DNA of 49,000 nucleotides from contig SFFW01000016.1 in assembly GCA_004556755.1 (NCBI GenBank), forward strand, positions 1 through 49,000, given 5' to 3'. Of this stretch, positions 48,755 through 49,000 are shown in pieces. The DNA is from Clostridiales bacterium. GTDB taxonomy: Bacteria > Bacillota > Clostridia > Oscillospirales > Oscillospiraceae. The position numbers were made by a program, and so were the translations under genes. Each line of letters opens with the position of its first letter. Positions within the stretch are counted from its first letter, which is position 1. Under the pieces are notes generated by a model. The model was given only the letters and a program-made list of their open reading frames with translations. It was not told the origin of the DNA and did no database searches.

Positions 48755-49000
48755 TTATTCTGTAAAATTACCCGACCTTGCTTTCAGGTTATATTTCGCA
48801 AGAAAGAGTTCCAGGGTTTCCTTCAGAGATTCTATCTGGGATTTCAGATAGAACTCATCCTCAAACAGTGCGTAATGGACGCAGGCTCTGATCAGAATGA
48901 AAATAAGCGGTGTGATTTTTTCGTGGGGAATACCCAGCTTCGGCTCTAAACTCTTTGCATATTCGGTATATCGTTCATCGACACCCTTAAAGAACTTCTG
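48755..49000 (-). CDS. TetR-family regulator, C-terminal part (cut by window edge)
   Basis: 81 residues are visible, running off the end of the window. The sequence (RYTEYAKSLEPKLGIPHEKI, ITPLIFILIRACVHYALFED, SQIESLKETLELFLAKYNLK) has the helical make-up and ending of TetR/AcrR ligand-binding domains. The DNA-binding part would lie outside. It ends 35 bp before the adhesin start, on the same strand, so it probably heads an operon that includes the adhesin and may control it. The family call is moderate because the HTH is not seen. Confidence 0.55.
   Translation of the reverse strand, partial: QKFFKGVDERYTEYAKSLEPKLGIPHEKITPLIFILIRACVHYALFEDEFYLKSQIESLKETLELFLAKYNLKARSGNFTE

Overview
The window is a stretch of chromosome from a Gram-positive, spore-forming member of the Clostridia, most likely Oscillospirales-like, with moderately GC-rich coding sequence. 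The reasons are a spoIIGA-sigE pair (endospore formation), a PolC-type replicative polymerase, MurT/GatD-type wall genes, bacterial-type FeoAB, acetate kinase (fermentation) and the gut-Clostridia form of IMP dehydrogenase. No rRNA and no CRISPR array were seen. One tRNA, tRNA-Arg(CCG), is present.

Layout. 1-760: tail of a methionyl-tRNA synthetase-type tRNA-binding domain and a tiny broken TfoX remnant. 761-3592 (minus strand): an SLH-domain surface protein, then sigE and spoIIGA. 3694-13906: a DMT-type permease followed by the housekeeping run pyrH-frr-uppS-dxr-rseP-ispG-polC; cdsA, usually between uppS and dxr, is absent. 13973-15204: a LytTR regulator and a LiaF-like membrane protein behind three promoter repeats spaced exactly 21 bp apart. 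15392-17131 (minus): a membrane protein joining a degenerate protein-kinase lobe inside the cell to a C-type-lectin-like domain outside. 17260-23952: thiN-mnmG-mnmA, guaB, rpiB and a glycosidase-like membrane protein. 23994-28087: a flavodoxin/ferredoxin protein diverging from a large iron-sulfur flavoprotein that is followed by an orphan hypA. 28154-32244: an ABC-2 exporter pair, trmO and an M3-peptidase-like lipoprotein.

32379-34290 is the most foreign-looking part. A small membrane protein gene runs through a terminator-like hairpin into an AT-rich island. The island holds an XRE regulator, a decayed ImmA/IrrE gene and a tight two-gene pair that looks like a phage-borne toxin/immunity module, and it ends in a second hairpin with the same 9-bp arms. 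34384-45187 returns to core genes: ackA and tmcAL, a secreted beta-propeller protein, a murT-gatD pair in which the glutaminase catalytic residues appear to be lost, feoA-feoB-small Cys-rich protein, and a DUF4127 lipoprotein. 45267-46200: tRNA-Arg(CCG) followed by a reversed tRNA fragment, an 18-bp palindrome and a frameshifted relaxase gene, the scar of an integrated mobilizable element. 46224-49000 (minus): a sortase-type adhesin and the C-terminal part of a TetR-family regulator.

The strongest leads for something undescribed are the pseudokinase-lectin receptor, the MurT/GatD-like pair without a visible glutaminase triad, the LytTR/LiaF-like cell-envelope unit, the oxidoreductase-HypA pair and the hairpin-bounded island. 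All assignments come from reading translations and motifs by eye; no database search was run.
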